Part shown: piece by piece, positions 44,422-51,889 of the stretch
Position numbering within the stretch: the stretch's first letter is position 1
Layout: each line of letters starts with the position of its first letter
Assembly (NCBI GenBank): GCA_902557735.1
Contig: CACEBC010000009.1
Span: 1-64,000, forward strand
Origin: Porticoccaceae bacterium
Lineage (GTDB): Bacteria; Pseudomonadota; Gammaproteobacteria; Pseudomonadales; Porticoccaceae
DNA length: 64,000 nt
Direction: 5' to 3'
Notes under the pieces: generated by a model
Database searches by the model: none
What the model saw: the letters and a program-made list of their open reading frames with translations, nothing else
What the model was told of the DNA's origin: nothing
Translations under genes and position numbers: made by a program

Positions 44422-44438
44422 CGCACCAGTCTGGTGCG
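44422..44438. promoter_or_regulatory. NtrC operator upstream of ntrB
   Basis: CGCACCAGTCTGGTGCG is a perfect 7+3+7 palindrome and matches the NtrC consensus GCACC-N5-GGTGC. It lies between glnA and ntrB and just upstream of a TATAAT, so NtrC probably represses ntrBC from here, as at glnL in E. coli. Confidence 0.85.
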
Positions 44439-44503
44439 TTTTGGGGACGGCGCATTTTAGCAATTAAACGGCGTCACTGCAAAATAGGACTAGAAGAGGA
44501 AAC

Positions 44504-44525
44504 CCCGTGTTTGCAACAACACGGG
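44504..44525 (-). terminator. Probable terminator after glnA
   Basis: CCCGTGTT (44504-44511) and AACACGGG (44518-44525) form an 8-bp stem with a 6-nt loop. On the minus strand it is followed by GTTTCC, a short T-run, and lies 40 bp after the glnA stop. It may attenuate read-through into ntrBC. Confidence 0.6.
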
Positions 44526-44565
44526 CTCTCTTCAATAGTCAGTCAATTGAGGCTGAACTCGGGCG

Positions 44566-45573
44566 CTAAAGCGCTTCTTTGGTCGTTTTAATAATGGCAG
44601 CTGCAACCTTGTAAGGATCAGCATTGGATGCGGGTCGTCGATCCTCCAAACGTCCCTTCCAACCATCCTCTACCGTTCCCACAGGGATTCGAATCGACGC
44701 ACCACGGTCGGAAACTCCGTAGCTAAATTCATTGATCGATTGGGTCTCATGATCACCGGTCAAACGTTGATCGTTATCAGCACCATAGACGCTTATGTGC
44801 CGTTCAATGTTCTTTCCGAATTCATCGCATATTTTGTTAAAGAGCGACTCATCACCAGACTCACGCATGGCACCGTTTGAGAAGTTGGCGTGCATACCGG
44901 AACCATTCCAATCTAATTTGCCGAAGGGTTTGGGATGATAGTCCACCGCAAAACCATACTTCTCCCCGGTTCTTTCCAGAAGATATCTTGCAACCCAGGT
45001 TTCGTCTCCGGCACGCTTCGCTCCCTTAGCAAACACCTGAAACTCCCACTGCCCCGCAGCTACCTCAGCATTGATTCCCTCAACGGTTACTCCAGCTTCC
45101 AGGCAAAGGTCAAGGTGATCGTCGATACAGTCTCGCCCAAAAGTATTAGCCGCGCCCACCGAACAGTAATACGGCCCCTGTGGCCCAGGAAAACCTCCGG
45201 CCGGGAATCCCGGAGGTAGTTTTGTGTCAGTGTCTATCAAGAAATATTCTTGCTCGAAACCAAACCAAAAATCATCATCATCATCATCAATGGTGGCCCG
45301 CCCGTTACTCGCGTGTGGCGTACCATCGGCATTAAGCACCTCCGTCATGACCAAATACGCGCTGGATCGATCTGGGTCTGGAAAAATAGCTACAGGTTTA
45401 AGAAGACAGTCTGATGAACTACCGTCCGCTTGCAAAGTGGAACTTCCATCAAACGACCACATGGGGCACTCCTCTAGGGTACCTCCGAAGTCGTTCTCTA
45501 TCCGCGTCTTACTTCTCAGGCTTTGAGTTGGCGCGTAACCGTCTAGCCAAATGTATTCTAGTTTTGATTTCAT
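44566..45573 (-). CDS. glnII: Glutamine synthetase type II (eukaryotic-like)
   Basis: A 335-residue ligase making glutamine from glutamate, ammonia and ATP. Length and motifs are those of GSII, not the ~470-residue GSI: KLEYIWLDGY at the N-terminus, MWSFDGSST, FWFGFEQEYF with the metal-binding Glu pair, EVAAGQWEFQVF, NGSGMHANFSN and RGASIRIP. A run of six Asp precedes FWFGFEQEYF. No GSI adenylylation loop is present, so GlnE control is not expected. It occupies the glnA slot next to ntrBC, under a sigma54/NtrC promoter. GSII is known from rhizobia, actinobacteria and some other bacteria; transfer into this lineage is inferred. Confidence 0.95.
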   Translation of the reverse strand: MKSKLEYIWLDGYAPTQSLRSKTRIENDFGGTLEECPMWSFDGSSTLQADGSSSDCLLKPVAIFPDPDRSSAYLVMTEVLNADGTPHASNGRATIDDDDDDFWFGFEQEYFLIDTDTKLPPGFPAGGFPGPQGPYYCSVGAANTFGRDCIDDHLDLCLEAGVTVEGINAEVAAGQWEFQVFAKGAKRAGDETWVARYLLERTGEKYGFAVDYHPKPFGKLDWNGSGMHANFSNGAMRESGDESLFNKICDEFGKNIERHISVYGADNDQRLTGDHETQSINEFSYGVSDRGASIRIPVGTVEDGWKGRLEDRRPASNADPYKVAAAIIKTTKEAL

Positions 45574-45706
45574 TGTAGGTGAGTCTCCAAAATTTTATCG
45601 TCGTAATAAGTGTGCAGTTCGCTCGTGGGCCGAATCAGTTAGAATACCGACTTTTCCTTCAATCCTGCGGTAGCCCAATGCGACGCACTTGTAAGCTCTC
45701 TGGAGG

Positions 45707-45722
45707 TGCAATTGCCATGCCA
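45707..45722 (-). promoter_or_regulatory. Sigma54 promoter of glnII
   Basis: Minus strand TGGCATGGCAATTGCA fits the -24/-12 consensus TGGCAC-N5-TTGCA with the GG and GC dinucleotides exactly 10 bp apart. It predicts a start near 45696, giving a ~120-nt leader before the glnII ATG. Confidence 0.88.
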
Positions 45723-45828
45723 AATGCCTTGAGATAAACATTCTGAGAAATTTTTGCGCGCTGCGGGGCTTTCAGGGTCAACTATTTTTCTACAGGGCAG
45801 GGAAAAAGGAAGCCTAGCACCTCATTTA

Positions 45829-45845
45829 AGCACCGGTTCGGTGCA
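45829..45845. promoter_or_regulatory. NtrC operator 1 of glnII
   Basis: AGCACCGGTTCGGTGCA is a near-perfect palindrome of the NtrC type, centred about 140 bp upstream of the predicted sigma54 start point, at typical enhancer distance. Confidence 0.85.
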
Positions 45846-45859
45846 TATTCTCTCAAAAG

Positions 45860-45876
45860 CGCACCATTGTTGCGCT
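45860..45876. promoter_or_regulatory. NtrC operator 2 of glnII
   Basis: CGCACCATTGTTGCGCT has one good NtrC half (GCACCA) and one degenerate half. It is 31 bp, three helical turns, from operator 1, as expected for cooperative binding of two NtrC dimers on one DNA face. Confidence 0.7.
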
Positions 45877-45949
45877 AAATATTCTTATTTAACGAAAGAA
45901 AGTTTTGATCTTATCTCAATAGAGATCTAAAAGATTATACTTCTTGCCG

Positions 45950-45955
45950 TATAAT
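45950..45955 (+). promoter_or_regulatory. Candidate -10 of the typA promoter
   Basis: A perfect TATAAT 32 bp before the preferred typA ATG. It overlaps the first ATG of the longest typA ORF (45954), an argument against that start. The -35 region is poor. Confidence 0.45.
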
Positions 45956-45986
45956 GCGCCTCGTCTTCATGCTTGCCAAGGTTAAT

Positions 45987-47846
45987 ATGCAATCCTCAAC
46001 ACATCAAACACTAGCTGTCGAATCGATACGTAATATCGCTATTATCGCGCATGTTGATCACGGGAAAACCACCCTCATTGACAAGCTATTGCTGCACACC
46101 GGTGCTTTAGATAGAAGAAAGATCAAGACTGATCGGATTATGGATTCTAATGATCAGGAGAGAGAGCGTGGCATCACAATCCTCGCTAAAAACACCTCCA
46201 TTAACTGGCGAAACTATCATTTAAATATCGTCGATACGCCAGGGCATTCCGACTTTGGTGGCGAGGTAGAGCGAGTTTTATCAATGGTTGATTGTGTGTT
46301 GCTTCTTGTCGATGCTGTCGAAGGTCCTATGCCTCAGACCAGATTTGTTACCCAAAAAGCATTTGAAACGGGTCTTAATCCAATATTGGTTATTAACAAG
46401 ATCGATCGTCCAGCTGCGCGACCCGACTGGGTTTTGGACCAGGTTTTTGACCTATTCGACAAATTAGGGGGCAGTGATGAACAGTTAAGCTTTCCTGTTA
46501 TTTATGCTTCCGCGCTTAATGGTATCGCCGGAACGGATATTAACAACCTCGGCAGGGACATGACTCCACTCTTAGAACTTATCATTCAAGAGGTGCCTCA
46601 TCCAAATGTTGATATTTCTGGGCCCTTTCAAATGCAGATTAGCGCGCTTGACTACAATAGCTATGCTGGCATTATCGGGATAGGGCGCATTACACGGGGC
46701 GCACTCCACCCCAACTCTCGAGTGGTGGTTGTGGACCGTGATGGACGTACACGCAAAGCAAAGGTCTTGTCAATCATGCGTTATAAAGGCCTCGAACGAA
46801 TCGAATCGCGGATCGGGTCAGCTGGGGAAATTATCTGTATCACAGGAATCGAAAATCTCAACATATCAGATACGCTTTGTGACCCTGACAGCATTGAAAT
46901 ACTTCCACCACTCTGCGTGGATGAACCGACAATGAGAATGACATTTCAAGTTAATGACTCTCCCTTCGCAGCTCTCGAGGGCAAGTTTGTCACTTCAAGA
47001 AATATCAAGGAGCGTCTAGAGCGAGAAATGATCCACAACGTAGCACTGCAAGTCGACGAGGGAGAGACAACCGAAAAATTTATCGTCTCTGGCCGCGGCG
47101 AACTGCATCTTTCCGTTTTAATCGAGAATATGCGGCGCGAGGGCTTCGAAGTGGGTATCTCGAAACCTGAAGTTATCCAGCGAAATATAAACGGCAAGAT
47201 TCATGAACCTTTCGAGCTCGTCTCCATTGACATCGAACTTGGGCATCAAGGTTCAATCATGAAAGAGATGGGATTAAGAAAAGCAGACGTTTTGAATATT
47301 GACCCAGATCAAAACGGCCGCCTAAAACTTGAGTTTGTTGCTCCGTCAAGAGGGCTGATTGGATTCCGTTCGCAATTCCTTTCTATCACGCGCGGAACAG
47401 GCATTCTTTCCCGTACTTTCGACCACTATGGATTGGCAAAATCAGGGCACCTGGGCAGAAGGCGCAATGGGGTCCTAGTTTCAATGAAATCAGGTAAAAC
47501 ACTTGCATATGCGCTGTTTGCTTTGCAAGATCGGGGGCAATTATTCATTGGCCATGGTGTCGAAATATATGAAGGACAGATTGTCGGAATTCATTCGCGA
47601 AGCAATGATCTGCCGGTAAATCCCTGCAGGGCAAAACAATTAAGTAACGTCCGAGCGTCCGGAACCGATGAAAACCTCATTCTCTCGCCTCCCATTGAGC
47701 ATACATTGGAACAAGCCCTTGAGTTCATCGACGACGACGAATTAGTTGAAGTGACCCCATCCTCGATACGGATCCGAAAAAAACTGCTAACCGAAAATGC
47801 GCGTAAACGCGCTCAAAAAGCTACAAAAAATCAGGAAGAAGTTTGA
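45987..47846 (+). CDS. typA: Ribosome-associated GTPase TypA/BipA
   Basis: A 619-residue translational GTPase of the BipA family, needed for ribosome assembly and growth under stress or cold. G motifs: [10 protein letters not shown] (G1), RGITI (G2), DTPGH (G3), NKID (G4). The EF-G-like domains and the BipA-specific C-terminal domain follow ([30 protein letters not shown]). The ATG at 45987 gives ~13 residues before [11 protein letters not shown]; the 45954 ATG lies within a TATAAT. Divergence from glnA matches E. coli. Its 3' end overlaps tag by 16 bp. Confidence 0.96.
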   Translation: MQSSTHQTLAVESIRNIAIIAHVDHGKTTLIDKLLLHTGALDRRKIKTDRIMDSNDQERERGITILAKNTSINWRNYHLNIVDTPGHSDFGGEVERVLSMVDCVLLLVDAVEGPMPQTRFVTQKAFETGLNPILVINKIDRPAARPDWVLDQVFDLFDKLGGSDEQLSFPVIYASALNGIAGTDINNLGRDMTPLLELIIQEVPHPNVDISGPFQMQISALDYNSYAGIIGIGRITRGALHPNSRVVVVDRDGRTRKAKVLSIMRYKGLERIESRIGSAGEIICITGIENLNISDTLCDPDSIEILPPLCVDEPTMRMTFQVNDSPFAALEGKFVTSRNIKERLEREMIHNVALQVDEGETTEKFIVSGRGELHLSVLIENMRREGFEVGISKPEVIQRNINGKIHEPFELVSIDIELGHQGSIMKEMGLRKADVLNIDPDQNGRLKLEFVAPSRGLIGFRSQFLSITRGTGILSRTFDHYGLAKSGHLGRRRNGVLVSMKSGKTLAYALFALQDRGQLFIGHGVEIYEGQIVGIHSRSNDLPVNPCRAKQLSNVRASGTDENLILSPPIEHTLEQALEFIDDDELVEVTPSSIRIRKKLLTENARKRAQKATKNQEEV

Positions 47847-48445
47847 CACTCCGACCACCTAAAACAATGCTGCAAATGATCATTTATAAAGCCCATTGCC
47901 TGAAGATAGGAATAGCATATGGTTGGGCCGAAAAACTTAAAACCTCTTGCTTTCATATCGCGACTGATCAATTGCGAAAGTTCCGTTGTTGATGGAATTT
48001 GCTCAAAATCTTGCCAATGATTAATCAGCGGCTCGTCATCAAAGAAGTCCCAGAGATAGTTACTGAAACTCCCAAACTCAGCTTGCACCCTAATGAAGCA
48101 ACAAGCATTATTCTGAGCACTAACTATTTTCGCTCTGTTACGCACAATTCCTTTCTCATTCATCAAGCGAGCAAAATCATTTTCATTGAAACGACTTACA
48201 ATCTCCACATTAAAGTCGGCAAAGGCCTTTCGATAGTTTTCTCTTTTTCGCAAAATAGTGATCCAAGACAAACCCGCCTGAGCACCTTCGAGAACCATAA
48301 ACTCAAATAGCTTCGCTTCATCTCTGCATGGAATCCCCCACTCCTCATCATGATAGCGTTTGTAGATCGGATCATTCCCATGCCAAGGACAACTTTTATT
48401 ACCCACAACACACCCAGAGCTCGGTTCGAATAATTTAAATAACAC
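47831..48445 (-). CDS. tag: DNA-3-methyladenine glycosylase I
   Basis: A 204-residue helix-hairpin-helix glycosylase that removes 3-methyladenine from alkylated DNA. The zinc ligands of the family are visible: Cys in SCPWHGNDPIYKRYHDEEWG with the His of YHDEEWG, and a C-terminal His-x3-Cys in NDHLQHC. EGAQAGLSWITILRKRENYR and GFKFFGPTICYSYLQAMGFINDH are diagnostic. There are ~18 residues before the usual N-terminus; no better internal Met exists. The gene is convergent with typA and overlaps it by 16 bp. Confidence 0.95.
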   Translation of the reverse strand: MLFKLFEPSSGCVVGNKSCPWHGNDPIYKRYHDEEWGIPCRDEAKLFEFMVLEGAQAGLSWITILRKRENYRKAFADFNVEIVSRFNENDFARLMNEKGIVRNRAKIVSAQNNACCFIRVQAEFGSFSNYLWDFFDDEPLINHWQDFEQIPSTTELSQLISRDMKARGFKFFGPTICYSYLQAMGFINDHLQHCFRWSECQTSS

Positions 48446-48516
48446 ATCATACTCGTTGAAGTATTTGACATAAATGCTATGTGTTAGAATACAGGCAAAA
48501 AATAGTTTCGATAAAT

Positions 48517-48954
48517 ATGATTGGACTTATTCAGAGGGTTCTATCGGCTAGTGTGGAAGTTGGCGCGCAAACGGTCGGAAGGATCGATTCCGGACTAACG
48601 TTGTTTTTGGGCATTGAAAAGGACGACGACAAATCGAATATCGATAGACTCACGCGAAAAGTCCTAGGCTACCGCGTATTCTCAGATGATGCGGGCAGAA
48701 TGAACCTCTCTTTGGCAGACACACAAGGAGGTTTGTTGATAGTGTCCCAATTTACGTTGGCTGCTGACACGCGAAGGGGATTAAGAGCAAGCTTTTCATC
48801 TGCAGCATCATCAAAGGGCGCTCAAGATATATATGACGCCTTCGTCCGAAGAGCAAGATCGCTTCACCCGATCATAGAAACTGGCATTTTCGGTGCTGAC
48901 ATGCGAGTGAAACTTAGCAACGACGGCCCTGTAACATTTATCTTGCGCGGTTAA
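48517..48954 (+). CDS. dtd: D-aminoacyl-tRNA deacylase
   Basis: A 145-residue proofreading enzyme that hydrolyses D-aminoacyl-tRNAs. Both signature motifs are present: SQFTLAADTRRG (S-Q-x-T-L) and the C-terminal NDGPVTF containing the cross-subunit Gly-Pro that rejects L-amino acids. The ATG at 48517 (MIGLIQRV) is the family N-terminus; a GTG at 48481 would add 12 residues. It overlaps the convergent mpl gene by 4 bp. Confidence 0.97.
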   Translation: MIGLIQRVLSASVEVGAQTVGRIDSGLTLFLGIEKDDDKSNIDRLTRKVLGYRVFSDDAGRMNLSLADTQGGLLIVSQFTLAADTRRGLRASFSSAASSKGAQDIYDAFVRRARSLHPIIETGIFGADMRVKLSNDGPVTFILRG

Positions 48955-50312
48955 GTAGTCAAACATCCCACCAATTTCGCTTGCAAACCCTGAAATCCGC
49001 CATTACTCATAATCACTATGCAAGTTCCGGATTTGACAAAATCTAAGCATCGATTAACTAGAAGATCGATTTTATCGATAACATCATAACTGACCTCAGA
49101 GCAATCCATAGCTCGATGAATACCCTCACCAATAATGTTGTCGCAGAACCATAGCACATGATCCGCGGACGCAAGGGATTGCCCCAAGCTGTTATTATGC
49201 ACCCCCAAACGCATACTAGCTGATCGCGGCTCAATAACCGCTATAATTCGAGCTTTCCCAACCTTTTGTCGGAGGCCAACCAATGTTGTCTCAATAGCCG
49301 TTGGATGATGTGCAAAGTCGTCATACAAGAAAAAATCATCTTTGCTGTAAAGCATTTCCATACGTCTCTTTACACCGGGAAAACGACTAAGTATCTCACA
49401 ACCATGTTGAACAGAAATGCCCGCTTGATTCGCCGCCATCACGGCCGCAACTCCATTATATACATTGTGACGGCCGCTCAAAGACCAATCAACCGTGCCT
49501 TGCTGCGCTCCATCGAGCGTCTCTCGAATAATCTCGAACTGGGAGTTTCGATCGCCCATTTGAAACTGCCATTCTCCCGCCAAGTGGCCAAAACTACTCT
49601 GATTACTCCAACACCCTAAATCTAAGACAGATTGAATCACTTCATCACCCGCCGGAAAAATAACAGTGCCAGACTTGGGTAATGTGCGAACCAGATGGTG
49701 GAATTGCGTCTTGATTGACTCTAAATCGCGAAAGATGTCTGCATGATCAAACTCTATATTATTGATCACTAGCGTATTGCTATGATAGTGCAAAAATTTG
49801 GACCTTTTGTCGAAAAAGGCACTGTCATATTCATCCGCCTCCACCACGAAAAATTCGCTTTCCCCGAGATCCGCTGTACATGAACTGGCAATGGGAACCC
49901 CGCCGATCAAGTACCCTGATCGAAGTCCTGCCGAATGCAGAATGAAAGTGAGCATAGCAGTGGTGCTAGTTTTGCCATGAGTACCTGAGATTGAAAGAAC
50001 ATTTCGATCGAAGAGAATATTGTCTCCAAGCCATTGAGGACCAGAAATGTAAGGAATTCGATTATCGAGCATATGCTCTATACAAGGATTTCCCCGAGAA
50101 AGCGCATTTCCGACAATTACCAAATCTGGTCTAGGTTTAAGCTGCTTCGGGTTGTACCCATCAATAAGGTTAATTCCAATTTCTTGAAGCTGAGTGCTCA
50201 TCGGCGGATAAACCTCAAAATCACTCCCTGTGACATCATGCCCAAGTTGCTTGGCTAAACGGGCAATACTGGCCATGAACGTACCGCAAATACCCAACAT
50301 ATGAATATGCAT
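48951..50312 (-). CDS. mpl: UDP-MurNAc:L-Ala-gamma-D-Glu-meso-DAP ligase
   Basis: A 453-residue Mur-ligase-family enzyme of murein recycling, attaching the recovered tripeptide to UDP-MurNAc. It begins with HMLGICGTFMASIA (nucleotide-binding G-x-x-G loop), has the ATP loop SGTHGKTSTTAM, the VVEADEYDSAFFDKRSKF stretch and the Mpl/MurC DDFAHHPTAIETT motif. The ATG at 50312 follows AGGGAG by 5 bp; the frame extends 8 residues further. Confidence 0.96.
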   Translation of the reverse strand: MHIHMLGICGTFMASIARLAKQLGHDVTGSDFEVYPPMSTQLQEIGINLIDGYNPKQLKPRPDLVIVGNALSRGNPCIEHMLDNRIPYISGPQWLGDNILFDRNVLSISGTHGKTSTTAMLTFILHSAGLRSGYLIGGVPIASSCTADLGESEFFVVEADEYDSAFFDKRSKFLHYHSNTLVINNIEFDHADIFRDLESIKTQFHHLVRTLPKSGTVIFPAGDEVIQSVLDLGCWSNQSSFGHLAGEWQFQMGDRNSQFEIIRETLDGAQQGTVDWSLSGRHNVYNGVAAVMAANQAGISVQHGCEILSRFPGVKRRMEMLYSKDDFFLYDDFAHHPTAIETTLVGLRQKVGKARIIAVIEPRSASMRLGVHNNSLGQSLASADHVLWFCDNIIGEGIHRAMDCSEVSYDVIDKIDLLVNRCLDFVKSGTCIVIMSNGGFQGLQAKLVGCLTT

Positions 50313-50422
50313 AAAACTCCCTAGTTTTAAAAGCAAACGTCAAGCAGGACAAACAAAGTTTGATTTTAAATTTTACTATGAAAATAAGACATACATTCTT
50401 ATCTAGAGCGAGTTCGATGAAG

Positions 50423-50428
50423 TATAAT
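50423..50428 (+). promoter_or_regulatory. Candidate -10 for the phosphofructokinase gene
   Basis: TATAAT 82 bp upstream of the chosen ATG, inside the N-terminal extension of the longest ORF. No clear -35 hexamer. It supports using the internal start at 50510. Confidence 0.4.
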
Positions 50429-50509
50429 GGTTGTCATTATATGCAAAGAACATCCATCTTCATTGTGCAAATAAACTCAGTAGTACGTCAATTTTTAAGA
50501 GAGAAAAAT

Positions 50510-51796
50510 ATGTCAAAACGCAAGATGAATGCCTTTTATGCTCAGTCGGGTGGTGTTACTTCCGTCATAAATGCTTCAGCAAGCGGAGTCATCCAGATGG
50601 CGCGTCAGCATCCAGAGCGAATAAATCATGTCTATGCTGGAAGAAACGGAATACTTGGAGCTCTTCGGGAAGAGTTATTTGACACACAGCAAGAGTCTCC
50701 AAGTGATATTGAGAAGCTAAAAACTACGCCAGGAGGAGCTTTTGGCTCTTGCCGATACAAACTGAAAGAAGTTTCCTCCTGCAATAATGAATACAAAAGG
50801 ATAATAGATGTATTTGAAGCTCATGATATAGGATATTTTTTTTACAACGGAGGTGGCGACTCAGCTGACACCTGCTTAAAGATAGCTCAGGTATCTGCAG
50901 AAATGGGTTATCCGATCAGTGCAATCCATATTCCAAAAACGATCGACAACGACTTGCCCATAACTGATTGCAGTCCAGGTTTTGGCTCGGTTGCAAAATA
51001 TGTGGCAATATCAACAAAAGAAGCTAGTCTAGACATTGCGTCCATGCGCGAGACGTCCACAAAAGTATTTATTCTAGAAGTAATGGGAAGGAATGCCGGT
51101 TGGATAGCAGCTAGTGCTGGCCTTGCTGCATCGAGAGCATCTGACCCCCCGCACATCATACTTTTTCCAGAAATTGCATTCGATCAAGCACGATTTCTGG
51201 AGAGAGTTCGACAAACCGTGGATCAAGAGGGTTTCTGCGTAATAGTAGCCTCCGAAGGCATCACGTTTGAGGACGGTTCTCCCATCTCCGGATCCGGGGA
51301 CAAGGACGCTTTTGGACATCAACAACTTGGTGGGGTAGCACCCGCATTGGCAGATCTTATAAAGAACGAGATGGGGTACAAACACCACTGGGCCAAATCA
51401 GACTACCTGCAACGTTCAGCGCGCCATATTGCCTCAGCCACCGATGTCAGCCAAGCATATGCCGCGGGGCAGCAAGCTGTCGAAAGAAGTTTAAACGGCG
51501 AGAGTTCGATCATGATTACCATAGAACGAGAAATGAGCCCAAATTATCAATGGGGTTTAGGGTCAGCTCCGTTAATTGATATTGCTAACAAGGAAAAATA
51601 CGTGCCCACCGATTTTATAAGGCCAGACGGCTATGGCATTACAATGAACGCTGTAGATTATTTATTGCCTCTTATTCAGGGCGAATCGTACCCAGATTAT
51701 ATAGATGGATTACCGCAGTATGCAAAACTCAAAAATAAATTAGTGCCCAAGAAACTCTCACAAACGTTCAATCTTGAGTCCACTCGACATACTTAA
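50510..51796 (+). CDS. pfp: Phosphofructokinase, probably pyrophosphate-dependent
   Basis: A 428-residue phosphofructokinase. The substrate loop reads PKTIDND (142-148); Lys in place of the Gly of PGTIDND is the family marker for pyrophosphate rather than ATP as donor. The nucleotide loop is GGGDSAD (114-120) instead of GGDGS. Further conserved parts are EVMGRNAGWIAA and SEG. The ATG at 50510 follows AGAGAG; the ORF runs 50 residues further upstream through a promoter-like segment. The PPi enzyme is reversible and serves glycolysis and gluconeogenesis. Confidence 0.88.
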   Translation: MSKRKMNAFYAQSGGVTSVINASASGVIQMARQHPERINHVYAGRNGILGALREELFDTQQESPSDIEKLKTTPGGAFGSCRYKLKEVSSCNNEYKRIIDVFEAHDIGYFFYNGGGDSADTCLKIAQVSAEMGYPISAIHIPKTIDNDLPITDCSPGFGSVAKYVAISTKEASLDIASMRETSTKVFILEVMGRNAGWIAASAGLAASRASDPPHIILFPEIAFDQARFLERVRQTVDQEGFCVIVASEGITFEDGSPISGSGDKDAFGHQQLGGVAPALADLIKNEMGYKHHWAKSDYLQRSARHIASATDVSQAYAAGQQAVERSLNGESSIMITIEREMSPNYQWGLGSAPLIDIANKEKYVPTDFIRPDGYGITMNAVDYLLPLIQGESYPDYIDGLPQYAKLKNKLVPKKLSQTFNLESTRHT

Positions 51797-51889
51797 GGGA
51801 TAAAACATTCTATAATTTGAAGCAAAAGATTGTCTGAAGCAGACCTTTTTTATACTCGGCCAGACGGTTGCCAACGAGGAGTTTTTTCG

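Larger units (their letters stand above)
45574..45986. other. Regulatory region between glnII and typA
   Basis: A 413-bp divergent intergenic stretch with no gene. It contains the sigma54 promoter and two NtrC operators for glnII on the minus strand, and a TATAAT at 45950-45955 for typA on the plus strand. Confidence 0.7.

Noticed and set aside
45286-45303. Six-fold ATC repeat (poly-Asp) in glnII considered as slippage or error
   Set aside because: The frame stays intact on both sides and the run lies in a surface loop just before FWFGFEQEYF; a plain Asp run is the simplest reading.
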